DNA of 64,000 nucleotides from Alphaproteobacteria bacterium US3C007 (GTDB taxonomy: Bacteria > Pseudomonadota > Alphaproteobacteria > Rhodobacterales > Rhodobacteraceae). The notes below the pieces were generated by a model that searched no databases, had not been told where the DNA came from, and worked only from the letters and a program-made list of their open reading frames with translations. The number at the start of each line of letters is the position of its first letter. Positions within the stretch are counted from its first letter, which is position 1. Position numbers and translations under genes: made by a program. The stretch lies in NCBI GenBank assembly GCA_034423775.1, contig CP139918.1, positions 2,790,001 to 2,854,000 of the forward strand, read 5' to 3'. Positions 34,967-43,979 of the stretch are shown piece by piece.

Positions 34967-36111
34967 GTGGATTGATGATGCTCACTCAGAGTGTGCAGAG
35001 CCGATACATTAAGGTCAACACCAATCCCCGGCTTATATGAAAGATGGGCATACTCTCCTTCCAGATGGAACGCTTTAAGCGCAAATTTTTCGCCATATGG
35101 GATATATGCGGGATATATTTCGGCCAGTTCAGCGTTGGGGATTGACGCGCAAACATGGAGCATCGCCGCGGCCGCAACAGTCATAGAACTCGAGCAATGT
35201 GGCGAGATCTGAACGCCTTGCTGCTTGGCCAGTTCTACAAGCTCAAGCAGGTCCAAAATTCCCCCTACTGCGGCTATGTCAGGGTTTAGAATATCGGCGG
35301 CACCTGCAGCCAGTACGGCACGAAAATGTGCCAAACCGCAATGTTTTTCACCCGTCACACCGCGCAGCCCCGTGTCTTTGCGGATCTGAGCAAGGGCCTG
35401 ACTGTCGTTTCCGTCGATGGGTTCTTCAAACCAATAGGCATGCGCGGGTTTGATTGCCTGTGCGATCTGTATCGCGGCGTCGGCATTGCCTTGAGCATCC
35501 AAATCAACCAGAAGCGCAATGTCATCGCCGATCGCGGCGTCCTGCGCCGCGTGGTTCAGCATGGGGTGGATTCTGATCGCCCTATACTCTTGAGCAACAA
35601 GATCCGTTGCGCGTGTTTCAAACGAAGCGACACCCCATTGCGTGGCGCTCCGGATATTTCCATGAATCGGAATGGCGCGGTTGTGATCGCCGCCCAATAA
35701 GTCGCAGAGCGGTGCGTTCAAAAGTTTGCCTGATATATCCCATAAGGCCATTTTTAACGCGCTACTCGCGGCGCTAAACTTCAAGCGCAGATGGTGCGCG
35801 GCAGCCTGCTTTGCCAGATCAAGAAATGCCCAAGGTGAAATAGATTTTAGTTTGTTTGCCGATCGACCCAGTGCATGAATGATTTCTGCAACCGCTTTTT
35901 TACGATAGGGCAGCACAAAAGCTTCACCCCAGCCATATATTCCGTCTTTCGTGGTGAGGCGAACGAATAAGCATGGTTTTACGTGCCCCCATTCATCGCC
36001 CCCCATTTCGGGAGCGGTAATCCAAGTTTCCAAACGCAACAAGGCAACCGGGCCGAAATTTAGTCCGGTCGGAATTTTTACAGATGCTAAAGCCGAGTTG
36101 AGTTGCACCAA
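34936..36111 (-). CDS. enolase-superfamily (mandelate racemase/muconate-lactonizing) enzyme
   Basis: A 391-residue member of the enolase superfamily. The barrel metal ligands are visible as Asp in LLVDLDAQGNAD, Glu in YWFEEPIDG and Glu in VTGEKHCGL. A His in ISPHCSSSMTV could be the second base. The usual Lys-x-Lys on the second barrel strand is replaced around YRAIRIHPM, so chemistry may differ from mandelate racemase. These enzymes dehydrate acid sugars or epimerise or racemise carboxylates. It lies between the import operon and the GMC oxidoreductase gene, from which it is divergent. Confidence 0.82.
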   Translation of the reverse strand: MVQLNSALASVKIPTGLNFGPVALLRLETWITAPEMGGDEWGHVKPCLFVRLTTKDGIYGWGEAFVLPYRKKAVAEIIHALGRSANKLKSISPWAFLDLAKQAAAHHLRLKFSAASSALKMALWDISGKLLNAPLCDLLGGDHNRAIPIHGNIRSATQWGVASFETRATDLVAQEYRAIRIHPMLNHAAQDAAIGDDIALLVDLDAQGNADAAIQIAQAIKPAHAYWFEEPIDGNDSQALAQIRKDTGLRGVTGEKHCGLAHFRAVLAAGAADILNPDIAAVGGILDLLELVELAKQQGVQISPHCSSSMTVAAAAMLHVCASIPNAELAEIYPAYIPYGEKFALKAFHLEGEYAHLSYKPGIGVDLNVSALHTLSEHHQSTCLSLAEATC

Positions 36112-36267
36112 CGTCTCCAGTCAGTATTCAATTTTTACTAACCTTTGGTCAGTATATTGTCAAACGGTAAGTATATCTTTAAAAGAAAAGTTAACAAAAC
36201 GTCCACGCAGGCGGTTCAAGAATCAAACAAGGCGTGGATTGGGCGAAATTTTGCGGAGAATGTCGAA

Positions 36268-37920
36268 ATGGAATTCGATTACATCATTATAGGGGCAGGA
36301 TCGGCTGGTTGTGTTTTGGCCAATCACCTCAGCAGTGATGCACGCAATCGGGTTTTGTTGATTGAGGCCGGCCGTGATACGGGCGCGCTTTCCCTCAAAA
36401 TGCCGGCGGCCGTGTTGTCAAACCTGACCAGCACAACGCATAATTGGGCGTTTCAAGGTGAGCCTGAGCCCGGGTTGGATGGCCGCGTTATTCAACATGA
36501 CCGCGGCAAAACAATTGGTGGGTCGTCATCGATTAATGGCATGGTCTTCATCCGCGGGCATGCGTTGGATTATGATGGGTGGCAGCAGGCCGGATGCCCC
36601 GGTTGGGGGTACGCAGATGTTCTGCCATATTTCAAACGCATGGAAAACTATGGCGGCGGCGGGGATGCGTTCCGCGGCGCAGGTGGTCCGCTTCACGTGC
36701 ACCGCGCGGATCCTCAGGATCCAATCACGCTGGCCTTTATCAAAGCGGGCCAAGAGGCTGGATACCCCATAACAAACGATGTGAGCGGCTATTGTCAGGA
36801 AGGTTTCGGCGTCTCGGATCGCACCGTTTTTAAGGGCGAGCGCTGGAGCACCGCGAGGGCGTATCTTGATCCCGTGCGCAAGCGATCAAACCTGACCATA
36901 CTGACGCGGGCGCTGGTGCAGAAAATTAATTTTGACGGTACCAAAGCCGTGGCAGTGACCTATAAAACCGGCGCTGGCATCTTGCGCAGCGCCCATGTTC
37001 GAAAAGAGATTATTCTGAGCGCGGGCGCCGTTGGGTCGCCGCAGATTCTCATGCTTTCAGGTATCGGTCCGGTTGGGCATCTTCGAGATATGGGGTTGGA
37101 CGTTCTGAGTGATCTTCCAGGTGTTGGCCAAAACCTGAATGATCATCCTGATTTCGTGCTGAAGTATAAATGCAAGCAGCCCGTTTCGTTTTGGCCCAAG
37201 ACAAAGCCGCTGGCCAAACTAGGGGCCGGGATTCAATGGATGATGACACGCGGCGGCATCGTCGCCTCTAACCTGTTTGAAGGTCTGGGCTGTGTCCGCT
37301 CGGGGCCGGGCGTGGACTATCCGGATTTGCAGATCATCATTTCGCCGATTGCGGTCGATGATAGAACATGGGCGCCGCTTCAAGAGCATGCCTTTCAAAT
37401 TCATGTTGGGCTGATGCGGGCGCATAGCCGCGGCAAAATAGAGCTGCGCTCTTCCGATCCTAGCGATCCGCCGCGCATCTTGGTGAACTATCTCAAAGAC
37501 GCGCGCGACCGAGATCTTATGCGCAAAGGTATCCGCTTGGTCCGAGAGCTTGTTGAGCAACCTGCCTTTTCCGATCTTAAAGGGGATGAGATTTTTCCGG
37601 GCTCTGACATCCATTCAGACGATGAGCTCGATCAGGTTCTGACATCTCATACGACAACACAATGGCACCTGTCCTGCACGGCCCGGATGGGGGCAGCGAC
37701 GGATAAGGGGGCCGTAGTGGATGCGCGCGGGCGGGTGCATGGTGTGTCTGGGCTGCGGGTGGTCGATGCCTCTATCATGCCGTTTGTAACCAACGGGAAT
37801 ACAAATGCGCCCACCATCATGCTGGCCGAAAAACTCAGCGATGATATTTTGGGTCGCGCGCCCTTGCCGCGGATTGATGCGGATCTGTGGCAAAATGCAG
37901 AGTTTGCGCCATGCCCATAA
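36268..37920 (+). CDS. GMC-family FAD oxidoreductase (choline dehydrogenase-like)
   Basis: A 550-residue GMC oxidoreductase. I start at the ATG 36268 where the FAD motif begins at once (DYIIIGAGSAGCVLANHLS, residues 4-22); upstream extension is not homologous. Signature segments GGSSSINGMVFIRG and the C-terminal RVVDASIMPFVTNGNTNAPT are intact. The catalytic pair is probably His in TQWHLSCTARMG and Asn in NGNTNAPT. The closest family is choline/alcohol dehydrogenase BetA. With a BetI-like regulator and onium importer next door it may oxidise an alcohol derived from that compound. Confidence 0.9.
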   Translation: MEFDYIIIGAGSAGCVLANHLSSDARNRVLLIEAGRDTGALSLKMPAAVLSNLTSTTHNWAFQGEPEPGLDGRVIQHDRGKTIGGSSSINGMVFIRGHALDYDGWQQAGCPGWGYADVLPYFKRMENYGGGGDAFRGAGGPLHVHRADPQDPITLAFIKAGQEAGYPITNDVSGYCQEGFGVSDRTVFKGERWSTARAYLDPVRKRSNLTILTRALVQKINFDGTKAVAVTYKTGAGILRSAHVRKEIILSAGAVGSPQILMLSGIGPVGHLRDMGLDVLSDLPGVGQNLNDHPDFVLKYKCKQPVSFWPKTKPLAKLGAGIQWMMTRGGIVASNLFEGLGCVRSGPGVDYPDLQIIISPIAVDDRTWAPLQEHAFQIHVGLMRAHSRGKIELRSSDPSDPPRILVNYLKDARDRDLMRKGIRLVRELVEQPAFSDLKGDEIFPGSDIHSDDELDQVLTSHTTTQWHLSCTARMGAATDKGAVVDARGRVHGVSGLRVVDASIMPFVTNGNTNAPTIMLAEKLSDDILGRAPLPRIDADLWQNAEFAPCP

Positions 37921-37953
37921 GCAAGCGACTACTCGAAAAAAAAGAGGGAAGAC

Positions 37954-38358
37954 ATGATTGGCTATGTGATGATCGGCACAAATGATCTGGATCGAGGCGC
38001 AAGATTTTACGATGCTCTTCTGGCTCCGCTTGGATTGGTACAGGTTGAACGTGTAGAAACCTACGCGGCTTACGCCCCTAAAGCTGCAAAAGATGCAATT
38101 GAATTTTACGTCACTAGGCCCTTTGATCAAGCCTCGGCAACGCCCGGGAACGGAACGATGATCGCCCTGTCCGCTCCAACAATGCAAGCGCTTGAGCAGT
38201 TTCATAGGCTGGGTTTACAAAACGGCGGCAGCGATGAGGGCGCCCCTGGTCCGCGCGAAGAGGGAAGCAGGATCTGCTATGCTTATATTCGCGATTTTGA
38301 CGGGAATAAGATTTGTGCCTTCTATGATGGGGTGAAAGTGCAGGCCGCTGATGAATGA
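37954..38358 (+). CDS. VOC-family (glyoxalase-like) protein
   Basis: A 134-residue VOC protein with two beta-alpha-beta-beta-beta units: MIGYVMIGTNDLDRGARFYD at the N-terminus and ICYAYIRDFDGNKICAFYDG at the end. Metal-binding positions are not fully obvious. Members act as glyoxalases, dioxygenases, isomerases or binding proteins. It lies 33 bases after the GMC gene with a GAGGGAAG ribosome-binding site and overlaps the next gene by eight bases. Role within the cluster is unknown. Confidence 0.85.
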   Translation: MIGYVMIGTNDLDRGARFYDALLAPLGLVQVERVETYAAYAPKAAKDAIEFYVTRPFDQASATPGNGTMIALSAPTMQALEQFHRLGLQNGGSDEGAPGPREEGSRICYAYIRDFDGNKICAFYDGVKVQAADE

Positions 38359-39523
38359 GCATCCTGCTCTTGATCCTGCGCATATCTTCCCGACCTATAT
38401 TGGGGGCAACGAATTATCGCCTTTTCATCATTGCTATGCCAATGATCAGACGGTGTTACGCCTAGCAGCGGGCCGTTTCTTTGCCTATCATAACGGCGAT
38501 CCTTCAGAGTTGGGGTATTGGGCCCTGCGAAAACAGGCAGCGCTATTCGATGTGCCCGAACGCCCTGTCGAAATTTCTGGCCCCGATGCTGTTGCCTTTC
38601 TCGAGCGCATCGTCGCCAGACGGATCGGCGATATGAAAATTGATCGCGGGCGCTATGCGTTGATTTGCACCCATCAAGGTGGTATTTTTATGGATGGCAT
38701 CTTGTTTCGACTGGCGGAGACCCGCTTTTGGTTTGTGCATCCTGATGGTGATCTAGAGCCATGGCTTTTGGCCCATAGCCATGGCTTTGATGTCACGTTT
38801 AGCGATCCTAAGTCGCGGGTATTGCAGCTGCAGGGGCCAAACTCATTTCCTATTATGCAGGCTGCATCTTCGGGCGCGCTCACCGAAAGCTTGAAATATT
38901 TTCATTCTGGCTTTTTTGATTTTGACGGTCAGCAAGTCTATGTTTCGCGCACGGGGTGGACCGGAGAATTGGGGTATGAACTCTACACCCTTGGCGATCA
39001 AACAGATTGTCCGCGCTTGTGGGATCACTTGATGCAAAAAGGAGCCCCTCATGGTCTGGTTTTCAGTTCCATGCAGGCGATGAATACACGCCGGATCGAG
39101 GCTGGCATTTTAGATAGCGGCAGCGATTTTGACATCTCTATGACCCCTTATGAGGCAGGGTTGGAGCGGTTTGTTGATCTCAGTAAAAAAGGTTTTATAG
39201 GCCGCGATGCCTTAAAGGCGGCCGCTCCTGCAACCCGAATTTTTGGATTGCGCTGCATTGCGGCCACCCCATGCTCCGGCGATTTAATCCTTAGCGGCAG
39301 TGCGCCCGTTGGGATGGTCACAACTGGTGCGCTTTCACCCTATTTGAAGTGCGGAATAGGGTATGCCCGGTTTGATCAGCCCGATGAGTGGTCTGGCAAA
39401 ACGCTAACCTTAAAATCGCAGCAATCTGACAAGGTCACTTGCACGATCGTTGATCTCCCGTTTTATGATCCAGAAAAACGCTTGCCTCGCGGCTTGCCAT
39501 TGCAAGGCGCGGGGCAGATTTAA
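38351..39523 (+). CDS. GcvT-family (DmdA-related) demethylase, paralogue 2
   Basis: A 390-residue GcvT-family protein closely similar to the one at 25343-26524: both share YW-x-LR-KQA-x-FDVPE-P-E-GPDAV near the N-terminus, HQGGIFMDG or PQGGIFMDG, SRVLQ-QGP, and VSRTG-ELGYE. Folate-binding and C-terminal domains are complete. It overlaps the VOC gene by eight bases. Its genomic partners (GMC oxidoreductase, VOC, esterase, malonate genes) differ from those of paralogue 1, suggesting it demethylates a related but distinct substrate or later intermediate. Not a gcvPH-linked T-protein. Confidence 0.82.
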   Translation: MNEHPALDPAHIFPTYIGGNELSPFHHCYANDQTVLRLAAGRFFAYHNGDPSELGYWALRKQAALFDVPERPVEISGPDAVAFLERIVARRIGDMKIDRGRYALICTHQGGIFMDGILFRLAETRFWFVHPDGDLEPWLLAHSHGFDVTFSDPKSRVLQLQGPNSFPIMQAASSGALTESLKYFHSGFFDFDGQQVYVSRTGWTGELGYELYTLGDQTDCPRLWDHLMQKGAPHGLVFSSMQAMNTRRIEAGILDSGSDFDISMTPYEAGLERFVDLSKKGFIGRDALKAAAPATRIFGLRCIAATPCSGDLILSGSAPVGMVTTGALSPYLKCGIGYARFDQPDEWSGKTLTLKSQQSDKVTCTIVDLPFYDPEKRLPRGLPLQGAGQI

Positions 39524-39596
39524 ACAAGCTTATTTTCTGATGAGAATCTGGCCTTAGCCAAGGGCTGTATAAGAGATGCAAAAGGAGAGGTATTTG

Positions 39597-40502
39597 ATGC
39601 TCAAGGGACATCTCAGCGCGGAAGCTCAGCGCTTTCTTTGCAACGAGGAACCCGCGCCGTCGGGGCGCTCGGAGACGACATTGGCGGATCTGCGGTCCGC
39701 GACAAAAGCCTATATCACTCCGGCGGTTAGGCAGGTTTTGGCAACCACCAAAGTGACAACCCGCCATATCATCATCAACGATGTCGAGTGTTTAGAGGTA
39801 AGACCGCCTAAAACCACGGTATCTTGGCCGATACTTTATGGGTTCGGTGGAGGGTTCATCCAAGGCAGTGCATATGAGGACTTAACCATCGCAGCGCCCC
39901 TTTGCGCGATGACAGGTGCTGCGCTGATCATCCCAAGCTATCGGCTGGCCCCAGAACATCCTTGGCCCGCTGCCATTGATGATGGGTTTTCTGTTTATCA
40001 GGCGCTTTGCGAACGACCATTTGCATGTGTTGGCGAATCTGCTGGGGGCAATCTGGTGCTTGCTGCGATGTTACGCGCAAAAAGGGCAGGCTTTCCTTTG
40101 CCGCGCGCAGTGGCGCTTTTGTCGCCGTGGTGCGATCTTGATATGTCGAGTGACAGCCAGATGTTCAATGACGGGCGGGATCCTTCATTGAAGATACAAG
40201 AGTCTAAAACGGCTGCGCGGCTCTATGCTGGTGATCATGACATCACAAATCCCGATATTTCTCCAATCAACGGGTCTTATGATAGCGCGTTTCCGCCCTG
40301 CCTCATTACAACGGGCACGCGAGACTTGTTGCTGAGCTTGTCCGTGCGTCTTTCACGCTGCCTTCGAGAAAGCGGTGTAGAGGTTGATTTGCAGGTCTGG
40401 GAGGGGCTGTGGCATGTTTTTGAATGGCACCACCGCATCCCGGAGGCGCAGCAATCTATGCGCAACATTGCGGCTTTTTTGAAAGGGCATTTGACTCCAT
40501 GA
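39597..40502 (+). CDS. alpha/beta hydrolase, HSL-like esterase
   Basis: A 301-residue esterase of the hormone-sensitive-lipase group. I start at ATG 39597, seven bases after AAAGGAGAGG; an ATG seven codons earlier precedes that site. Catalytic residues are Ser in CVGESAGGNL, Asp in TTGTRDLLLS and His in GLWHVFEWH. The oxyanion motif, normally HGGG, reads FGGGF here, which is unusual. Its stop overlaps the malonyl-CoA decarboxylase start (ATGA). It may free a carboxylate such as a malonate ester for the two following enzymes. Confidence 0.85.
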   Translation: MLKGHLSAEAQRFLCNEEPAPSGRSETTLADLRSATKAYITPAVRQVLATTKVTTRHIIINDVECLEVRPPKTTVSWPILYGFGGGFIQGSAYEDLTIAAPLCAMTGAALIIPSYRLAPEHPWPAAIDDGFSVYQALCERPFACVGESAGGNLVLAAMLRAKRAGFPLPRAVALLSPWCDLDMSSDSQMFNDGRDPSLKIQESKTAARLYAGDHDITNPDISPINGSYDSAFPPCLITTGTRDLLLSLSVRLSRCLRESGVEVDLQVWEGLWHVFEWHHRIPEAQQSMRNIAAFLKGHLTP

Positions 40503-41752
40503 ACCTATCTGACCTTCTGTCAACGGTGTTTGCGCGGCGCTATCGCCGCAGGATGCCTTTACAAAGTGATCGTCGACCTCTGAGCGCATTGGCAGATGAC
40601 TTGGTTGGAACCACAGGGGAAATCTCTGGCTTGGCCATCGCCGAGGATATTCTGTCGCGCTTCGAGATAATGGATGACGCGCAGAAATTAGAGTTTTTTC
40701 ACTATCTTGCGACGGCGATGAACATTGATCCAGCGAGCGTTCGGCGCACCCTTGAATCTTATGAAAAAACACCGTCAAAAGCATCTTACCGCGCCTTTGC
40801 TTCAGCTGCAGAGCCGGCCCGACAGGAAATGGTGCGGCGTTTAAATCGTGTTCCAGGTGCCACGGGAGCTTTGGTTCGAATGCGCGCCGATCTTCTGCGG
40901 ATCGGGCGGGGCGTGCCAGACCTTGAAGCTTTGGATCTGGATTTCCGGCATCTCTTTTCCAGTTGGTTCAATCGTGGTTTTCTGGTGTTGCGCCCGATTA
41001 ACTGGGAAAGCCCGGCGCTTATTTTGGAGAAGATTATCGCCTATGAGGCCGTCCATGCGATCGATAGCTGGGATGATCTGCGCCGCAGATTAGAGCCAAC
41101 GGATCGGCGTTGTTTTGCGTTCTTTCATCCCTCTATGCCAGACGAACCGTTAATCTTCGTGGAGGTTGCGTTGAACAAAGGTATTCCGGGATCGGTTCAA
41201 AGGCTGTTGGCGCAAGATCGCAAAGCGCTTCCCGAAGCAGAGGCCGATACGGCAGTTTTTTATTCGATTTCCAATTGTCAGCCTGGTTTGGCGAGTATTT
41301 CTTTTGGCAATTCATTAATTAAGCAAGTGGTGTCAGATCTTGCTGCCGAGCTGACGGGGCTCACAACATTCGTTACTTTGTCACCCATTCCCAGTCTGAC
41401 CAAGTGGCTTGCGCATGAAAACCACGCATGGGACAGCGAACAACCAAGGCAGATGAAAGCATTGGCCGCCGATTACTTGCTTAATGCGAAAGCGCAGGAT
41501 GGTCTGCCGGCTGATCCGGTCGCGCGTTTTCATCTTGGAAATGGCGCGATTATCCATGCGGTGCATGCGGATGCTGACATTTCAGAAAATGGAAGAAGTC
41601 AATCGGGTGGTGCCATGGTCAACTATCTTTACGATCTGCGTGATGTGTCTCAGAACCATGAGGCTTTTGTAAGCACTAAAGATGTGGCGGCAACCCCGGG
41701 TGTACAGGCCCTTGCTCGAGAAGCCGCGCGTGCGCGGACAGATGAAAGGTAA
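40499..41752 (+). CDS. matA: malonyl-CoA decarboxylase
   Basis: A 417-residue malonyl-CoA decarboxylase (MatA/MCD): malonyl-CoA to acetyl-CoA plus carbon dioxide. The N-terminal helical domain (residues about 1-150) is followed by the GNAT-like catalytic domain with VFYSISNCQPGLASISFGN, TFVTLSPIPSL and the C-terminal HLGNGAIIHAVHADADIS, which holds the catalytic His. The start codon overlaps the esterase stop codon. It is directly followed by malonyl-CoA synthetase, the standard malonate-assimilation pair. Confidence 0.92.
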   Translation: MNLSDLLSTVFARRYRRRMPLQSDRRPLSALADDLVGTTGEISGLAIAEDILSRFEIMDDAQKLEFFHYLATAMNIDPASVRRTLESYEKTPSKASYRAFASAAEPARQEMVRRLNRVPGATGALVRMRADLLRIGRGVPDLEALDLDFRHLFSSWFNRGFLVLRPINWESPALILEKIIAYEAVHAIDSWDDLRRRLEPTDRRCFAFFHPSMPDEPLIFVEVALNKGIPGSVQRLLAQDRKALPEAEADTAVFYSISNCQPGLASISFGNSLIKQVVSDLAAELTGLTTFVTLSPIPSLTKWLAHENHAWDSEQPRQMKALAADYLLNAKAQDGLPADPVARFHLGNGAIIHAVHADADISENGRSQSGGAMVNYLYDLRDVSQNHEAFVSTKDVAATPGVQALAREAARARTDER

Positions 41753-41756
41753 CGCA

Positions 41757-43271
41757 GTGGCAAACCCGCTTTATGATGGTCTTTTTGGTCGACATGCCGG
41801 CAAAACAACCCCTTTTTTGCATCTTTTGGATGGGTCGACGATCACGCATCAGCATTTTCTGAGCCGTGCGGCCCAAATTGCCAATGTGATGCTCCAGCTT
41901 GAGCTAAAGCCGGGTGACCGAGTCGCAGCTCAAATTGAAAAATCCCCCGAGGCATTGGCCCTATATGCAGCATGTGCGCAAGCCGGTCTGGTTTTCCTGC
42001 CATTGAACACGGCCTACACAGTCGATGAGCTTGCCTACTTTATAGACAATAGTGGTGCCTCGTTGATCGTTTGCGACGGCCGCAACCAAGCAGCGCTGGC
42101 GCCTTTGGCTGGTAGGCTGGGGGCAATAATAGAAACGCTGAATGCGGATGGAAGCGGCTCGCTGAACGCCAAGATGCAAAAAATGCCCATTCTTTTTCCA
42201 ACGGTGGCCCGTAGCGAGAACGACCTTGCGGCCTTTCTTTACACATCCGGCACCACAGGGCGATCGAAAGGTGCCATGTTGACGCAGAAAAACCTGTTAT
42301 CAAACGCATTGGCGCTGGTGGAAGCTTGGCAGTTTACGGAAGATGACGTCTTGCTTCACGCCCTTCCTATTTTTCACACGCATGGTCTTTTCGTGGCAAC
42401 CAACATTTCGTTAATTTCGGGTGGCAGCCTCATCTTCCTTCCGAAATTTGATCTCGATGCGATCGCCAAACATATGCCCAAAGCAACAACCTTGATGGGT
42501 GTACCAACATTTTACGCGCGTTTTCTAGATGATCCGCGTTTTACCGCGGCATCAACCGCGCATATGCGGCTATTTATCTCTGGCTCGGCGCCGCTTTTAG
42601 CCGAAATCCATTCCCGCTTTGAAGCGCGCACCGGCCATCGCATTCTTGAACGATATGGTATGACCGAAACCAATATGAACACTTCGAATCCCTATGAAGG
42701 GGATCGGCGCGCGGGAACCGTGGGCTTGCCCTTGCCCGGGGTTGAGGTCAGGATTTGCGATGCTGATGGCCATGCGTTGCCGCAAGGCGAAATTGGCGAG
42801 GTTGAAGTGCGTGGCGCCAATGTTTTTCAAGGATATTGGCAAATGCCTGACAAAACCGCTGCAGAATTGCGTGAAACTGGGTTTTTTATCACGGGTGATC
42901 TGGGGCGAATTGACGAAGATGGGTACTTGCATATTGTGGGTCGCAACAAGGATCTGATTATTTCCGGAGGTTATAATATCTATCCTAAGGAAATTGAGCT
43001 GGTGCTCGATGATCAGATTGGCGTTTTGGAAAGCGCGGTAATCGGCGTGCCCGATCCAGATTTTGGCGAAACAGTCTTGGGTGTTATCGTTGCAGAATCA
43101 GGCCAATCACCTGATCTTGACGCGATGATGGACGCCATCCGCAGCGCGCTTGCCCGCTTTAAGCACCCGCGCAAATTGATCCTGCTTGATGAATTGCCGC
43201 GCAATACGATGGGCAAGGTTCAAAAGAATATTCTGCGCGGTCAATATAAAGACATGTTCGCATCAAGTTGA
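41757..43271 (+). CDS. matB: malonyl-CoA synthetase
   Basis: A 504-residue acyl-CoA ligase of the ANL family that activates malonate with ATP and CoA. I prefer the GTG at 41757, giving the family-typical start ANPLYDGLFG, eight bases after AAAGG; an ATG five codons upstream is possible. The AMP motif is YTSGTTGRSKGAML, then ERYGMTETNMNTSNP, TGDLGRIDEDGYLHIVGR and the C-terminal catalytic Lys in NTMGKVQKN. It follows malonyl-CoA decarboxylase by four bases. Together they convert malonate to acetyl-CoA. Confidence 0.93.
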   Translation: MANPLYDGLFGRHAGKTTPFLHLLDGSTITHQHFLSRAAQIANVMLQLELKPGDRVAAQIEKSPEALALYAACAQAGLVFLPLNTAYTVDELAYFIDNSGASLIVCDGRNQAALAPLAGRLGAIIETLNADGSGSLNAKMQKMPILFPTVARSENDLAAFLYTSGTTGRSKGAMLTQKNLLSNALALVEAWQFTEDDVLLHALPIFHTHGLFVATNISLISGGSLIFLPKFDLDAIAKHMPKATTLMGVPTFYARFLDDPRFTAASTAHMRLFISGSAPLLAEIHSRFEARTGHRILERYGMTETNMNTSNPYEGDRRAGTVGLPLPGVEVRICDADGHALPQGEIGEVEVRGANVFQGYWQMPDKTAAELRETGFFITGDLGRIDEDGYLHIVGRNKDLIISGGYNIYPKEIELVLDDQIGVLESAVIGVPDPDFGETVLGVIVAESGQSPDLDAMMDAIRSALARFKHPRKLILLDELPRNTMGKVQKNILRGQYKDMFASS

Positions 43272-43870
43272 TCCGCGCTGTAGGGCGCCCAAGCGCCTGC
43301 TATTGCTGCTTAAGGGGTCTGACTTAACTTCTCTTTAAATGCCTATCCAGCCAAAAAAACTTGGCGTGTTTGCGACCCAAGGGAACAAGTCTTGAATGCA
43401 AAAGATATCGAAGCTGATGACGGCGTGTTTCGGGAGGACAAACCGATAATCTGCCTATTGTGCCACCAAGCTTACAAAGGGATTAAGCCCAAATCTGGCT
43501 GAAAGGGGCCACTGTATGATCCGAGGGCCGCTGAATCTAATGTGCATCTTCATCACTTTTGCGTCGGAGGGCTTGACCATGTCAGGTTTAACTGAATCAT
43601 TTTCATGACTGCCCGCCCGTTCATTCATGAAAACCGGAGTCAACATGTTGTGCGGTGCGTTTTATTTGTGCAGATATGTCCAGCTGCGGTGCAAAAGGCT
43701 GAGACCTATTTGTGGGAATGGCTATTATTCGCCCCGATATTCACTCACTGAACTGTCATGGCCTACGGGGATCAGTAATGGGAAAAGCATCGGGCTGGAT
43801 TTTAATGCTGGATTTCAGGCGGACAACCCTGCTGTTGCTCAGCGTGTCATTTCTAGATGGAGGATTTTTG
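43272..43870. other. non-coding stretch before the integrated element
   Basis: About 600 bases between matB and the left attachment site with no gene I can support. Short open frames exist on both strands but have no recognisable motif, ribosome-binding site or natural composition. It ends exactly at the 18-base att repeat, so it would be the sequence originally downstream of tRNA-Glu. Confidence 0.5.
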
Positions 43871-43888
43871 GTGGCAGCCCGTAGGGGA
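43871..43888. repeat. left attachment core (attL)
   Basis: GTGGCAGCCCGTAGGGGA is identical to 55242-55259, which is part of the tRNA-Glu gene. The match stops immediately after (CTCTAG here versus ATCGAA in the tRNA), marking the crossover segment. Confidence 0.85.
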
Positions 43889-43947
43889 CTCTAGTACATT
43901 CGCTTTAAAGTCATTTATATTCTTGAAATATTAGATTTACGTGTGCT

Positions 43948-43970
43948 ACCTACGGGAAAAACCTACGGGA
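43948..43970. repeat. left integrase arm-type repeats
   Basis: ACCTACGGGA occurs at 43948-43957 and 43961-43970, two copies with a 13-base period, just before the integrase start codon. The same pair is found inside the right end. They are candidate arm-type binding sites for the integrase, which could also repress its own gene from here. Confidence 0.6.
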
Positions 43971-43979
43971 TATTATTTG

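Noticed and set aside
43455..43894. Short reading frames before the att site
   Set aside because: No motif or ribosome-binding site, and several overlap on both strands.
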